A stretch of DNA of 64,000 nt from Streptomyces scabiei 87.22 (GTDB taxonomy: Bacteria; Actinomycetota; Actinomycetes; Streptomycetales; Streptomycetaceae): NCBI RefSeq assembly GCF_000091305.1, contig NC_013929.1:1178001-1242000 (forward strand), written 5' to 3'. The notes under the pieces are model-generated. The model ran no database searches. It was not told the DNA's origin and worked only from the letters and a program-made list of their open reading frames with translations. This document shows positions 62,588 to 64,000 of this stretch, one piece after another (within the stretch, counting starts at the first letter, position 1; each line of letters opens with the position of its first letter). The position numbers were made by a program, and so were the translations under genes.

Positions 62588-62925
62588 CACGCGGGGACCC
62601 CGGCTTCGCGCAGCTGGGCCGGCAGCTCGCCCTGCCCGGCGAGCATCTGGGCAAGGATCCGCCGCGCGGCCCTCATCAGGTCCGCGACGTCTCCGCCCGC
62701 TGGTTCATGGACGACCGTGGAGCCCTCCCGGGTCGACGTGACGATCCCGGACTGGCGCAGCACTACCAGCTGCTGTGACAGGCCGGACGGCTCCACCTCG
62801 ATGGCGGCCGACAGGTCCCGCACCGGTCGCGGTCCCTCCTGCAGCAGTTCCAGCACCCGGATCCGCACGGGATGCCCCAGTATCCGGAAGAACTCGGCCT
62901 TGGCCTGGTACAGCGGAACGGACAC
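62587..62925 (-). CDS. ArsR-family transcriptional repressor (copy 2)
   Basis: A 112-residue winged-helix protein similar throughout to copy 1 (LYQAKAEFFRILGHPVRIRV; VEPSGLSQQLVVLRQSGIVT). It also lacks the classical metal-binding cysteines. The GTG at 62925 follows GAGGGGTC; the longer open frame upstream is basic and non-conserved. First gene of the arsR-sulP-yjdM operon, with an operator about 100 bp upstream. Confidence 0.9.
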   Translation of the reverse strand: MSVPLYQAKAEFFRILGHPVRIRVLELLQEGPRPVRDLSAAIEVEPSGLSQQLVVLRQSGIVTSTREGSTVVHEPAGGDVADLMRAARRILAQMLAGQGELPAQLREAGVPA

Positions 62926-63027
62926 GACCCCTCGGCTTCTCCTACGACACCCCGCCTCGGGGCGGATCCGGCTGCGCTGCGCCCGTGACCACCGATGGAG
63001 TGGGCTTAGCTCATCCAGCATCTAATC

Positions 63028-63047
63028 AATTGCGAAATTTTGCAATT
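63028..63047. promoter_or_regulatory. ArsR-type operator (AATTGC-N8-GCAATT)
   Basis: AATTGC (63028-63033) and GCAATT (63042-63047) with an 8-bp AT-rich spacer, the same layout and core as at 60251-60270. An unusually AT-rich island in this DNA. Confidence 0.65.
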
Positions 63048-63245
63048 CAGCATCTCATCGACGCCCGGTCGGCTGCCCCACTCCGGGCACACTGCTGAAG
63101 AGATCGCGTGAAGCGCCCGCGGGCCGCGACGTGCGGCGGGAATCCGCGGCTACGACCAAGGCTGTGGACGTTCGCGTTGTTCCCCAGGCGTACGTTCACG
63201 TACTTCCCCGTGCCCCGGCCTCGCGAGGGCATTACGTTGGCCGGC

Positions 63246-63785
63246 GTGAACTTGCTGGGATGGAGCTATCGATATGTGGGACCGCCTGATCTGCGGGCCC
63301 TTGTTCGGCCAGAGGCTGAGGGCCAACGCATCCACTCGGCGGCGGACTTCGACGACTGGCTTTCGACTCTGACAGCGGCGGACTTGGTCGAGCCCTTCAC
63401 GTTCGTCATCGACTCGGCAGGTGTGCTGGGGCTGGCGCCGCGCCGGAGCGAGCACGTGGTGTGTGCCGGCGGTGGCCCTGTTCTGGGTGCCGGGGAGATG
63501 AGCTTCCGCAAGGAGTCCGGGCAGTGGGTGGTCGGTGAGGTGAGCAATCAGTCGACCGGATACTGCCCGGACGTCAGCTCGTGGCGGGCTGTCGCGCGGG
63601 CTCTGGACACAGCTGGGATTGATCATCCGGCCGGTTTCACCCACGAGGTGGTGTTCCGGCGCTGTCCCGCCTGCGGTCAGCTGAACATCGTTCGGGAGGA
63701 GTACTTCGTCTGCGTCTTCTGTGACGAGGAACTACCGCAAGAATGGAACGTGGACGGGCCGGGCGTCAGCGGACCGGGGATTTGA
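63246..63785 (+). CDS. Hypothetical protein with C-terminal zinc ribbon
   Basis: A 179-residue protein of unknown function. It begins NLLGWSYRYVGPPDLRALV and ends with a CxxC...CxxC zinc ribbon (RCPACGQLNIVREEYFVCVF followed by CDEELP). The GTG at 63246 was chosen because the protein character begins there, and TACGTT 8 bases upstream could be a -10 element of a leaderless transcript. A longer frame from 63108 is possible. Its 3' end overlaps the convergent istB fragment. Confidence 0.65.
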   Translation: MNLLGWSYRYVGPPDLRALVRPEAEGQRIHSAADFDDWLSTLTAADLVEPFTFVIDSAGVLGLAPRRSEHVVCAGGGPVLGAGEMSFRKESGQWVVGEVSNQSTGYCPDVSSWRAVARALDTAGIDHPAGFTHEVVFRRCPACGQLNIVREEYFVCVFCDEELPQEWNVDGPGVSGPGI

Positions 63786-64000
63786 CGCATTTGTCGGTGG
63801 GTTTCTTGGGCCGCTTGTTCGGGCGGTAGCCGGGCCCGTTCATGATCACCTGCTGGCTGGTGTCGATCAGGGACCGGCTCTGGCGCTCGGAGACGAGTTC
63901 GTAGAGGTCCTCGGCCTGGGCGGCGGAGAGCTGGCGCATGGCGAAGTCGTCGAGGATGAGCACGTCGGGACGCACCAGTTCGCGGATCCGCCTCTCCGGT
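63766..64000 (-). pseudogene. istB: IS21-family istB fragment with internal deletion (partial)
   Basis: The minus strand reads RRIRELVRPDVLILDDFAMR (Walker B region of the IstB ATPase), then QLSAAQAEDLYELVSERQSR, then jumps from SLI to DTSQQVIMNGPGYRPNKRPK. In intact IstB proteins roughly 25-30 residues, including the SNRAP region, lie between these blocks, so an in-frame deletion is inferred. The gene continues beyond the right edge. Confidence 0.7.

Overview
The window looks like a chromosome segment of a high-GC actinomycete, most probably Streptomyces. Coding frames have almost exclusively G or C in third positions, GTG starts are common, and the gene families are typical of that genus. 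No rRNA, tRNA or CRISPR array was seen.

Region 1 (about 1-40.6 kb) resembles the hypoxia/dormancy island of actinomycetes, the counterpart of the mycobacterial DosR (DevR) regulon. It holds universal stress proteins (USPs), CBS-BON proteins, an Acg-type nitroreductase, an Rv1733c-like membrane protein, a DosS/OsdK-like two-GAF histidine kinase and a GNAT/acyl-CoA ligase fusion. It also has a fermentation and energy set (GAPDH, PPDK, two zinc alcohol dehydrogenases, pyruvate formate-lyase with its activase, a GH65 phosphorylase and a beta-phosphoglucomutase-like HAD) and a complete nitrate reductase operon narGHJI with a NarK-type porter. A recurring 14-bp palindrome, GGGCCG-NN-CGGCCC, lies in nearly every intergenic region from 6.4 to 33.7 kb, often as pairs 20 or 23 bp apart, and is the likely operator of the island. 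Decayed copies of the same families lie between the intact genes: a broken cation ATPase, USPs, a CBS fragment and a STAS fragment. No DosR-type response regulator is encoded here.

Region 2 (40.7-47.4 kb) has a DUF2231 membrane protein, a 175-bp fold-back MITE, an IS5-like element carrying a GNAT passenger gene, and a ferric-reductase-like flavocytochrome with an FMN-binding protein and a gutted apbE. A divergent OmpR-type two-component system follows.

Region 3 (47.6-58.6 kb) matches in content the mycobacterial sigK locus: an ECF sigma factor with its zinc anti-sigma factor, a sulfite-oxidase-like molybdoenzyme, a fasciclin lipoprotein, and a divergent six-gene operon (FAD oxidoreductase, DUF1365, two cyclopropane-fatty-acid synthases, DUF1295, hydrolase) whose genes all overlap by 4 nt. 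The three promoters share CCAATCC-N17-GGATT, which would link them as one sigma regulon.

Region 4 (58.6-64 kb) has a decayed HPPD-like gene, two paralogous ArsR repressors with matching AATTGC-N8-GCAATT operators, a SulP transporter with a YjdM/PhnA zinc-ribbon protein, a hypothetical zinc-ribbon protein and the edge of a damaged IS21-type istB.
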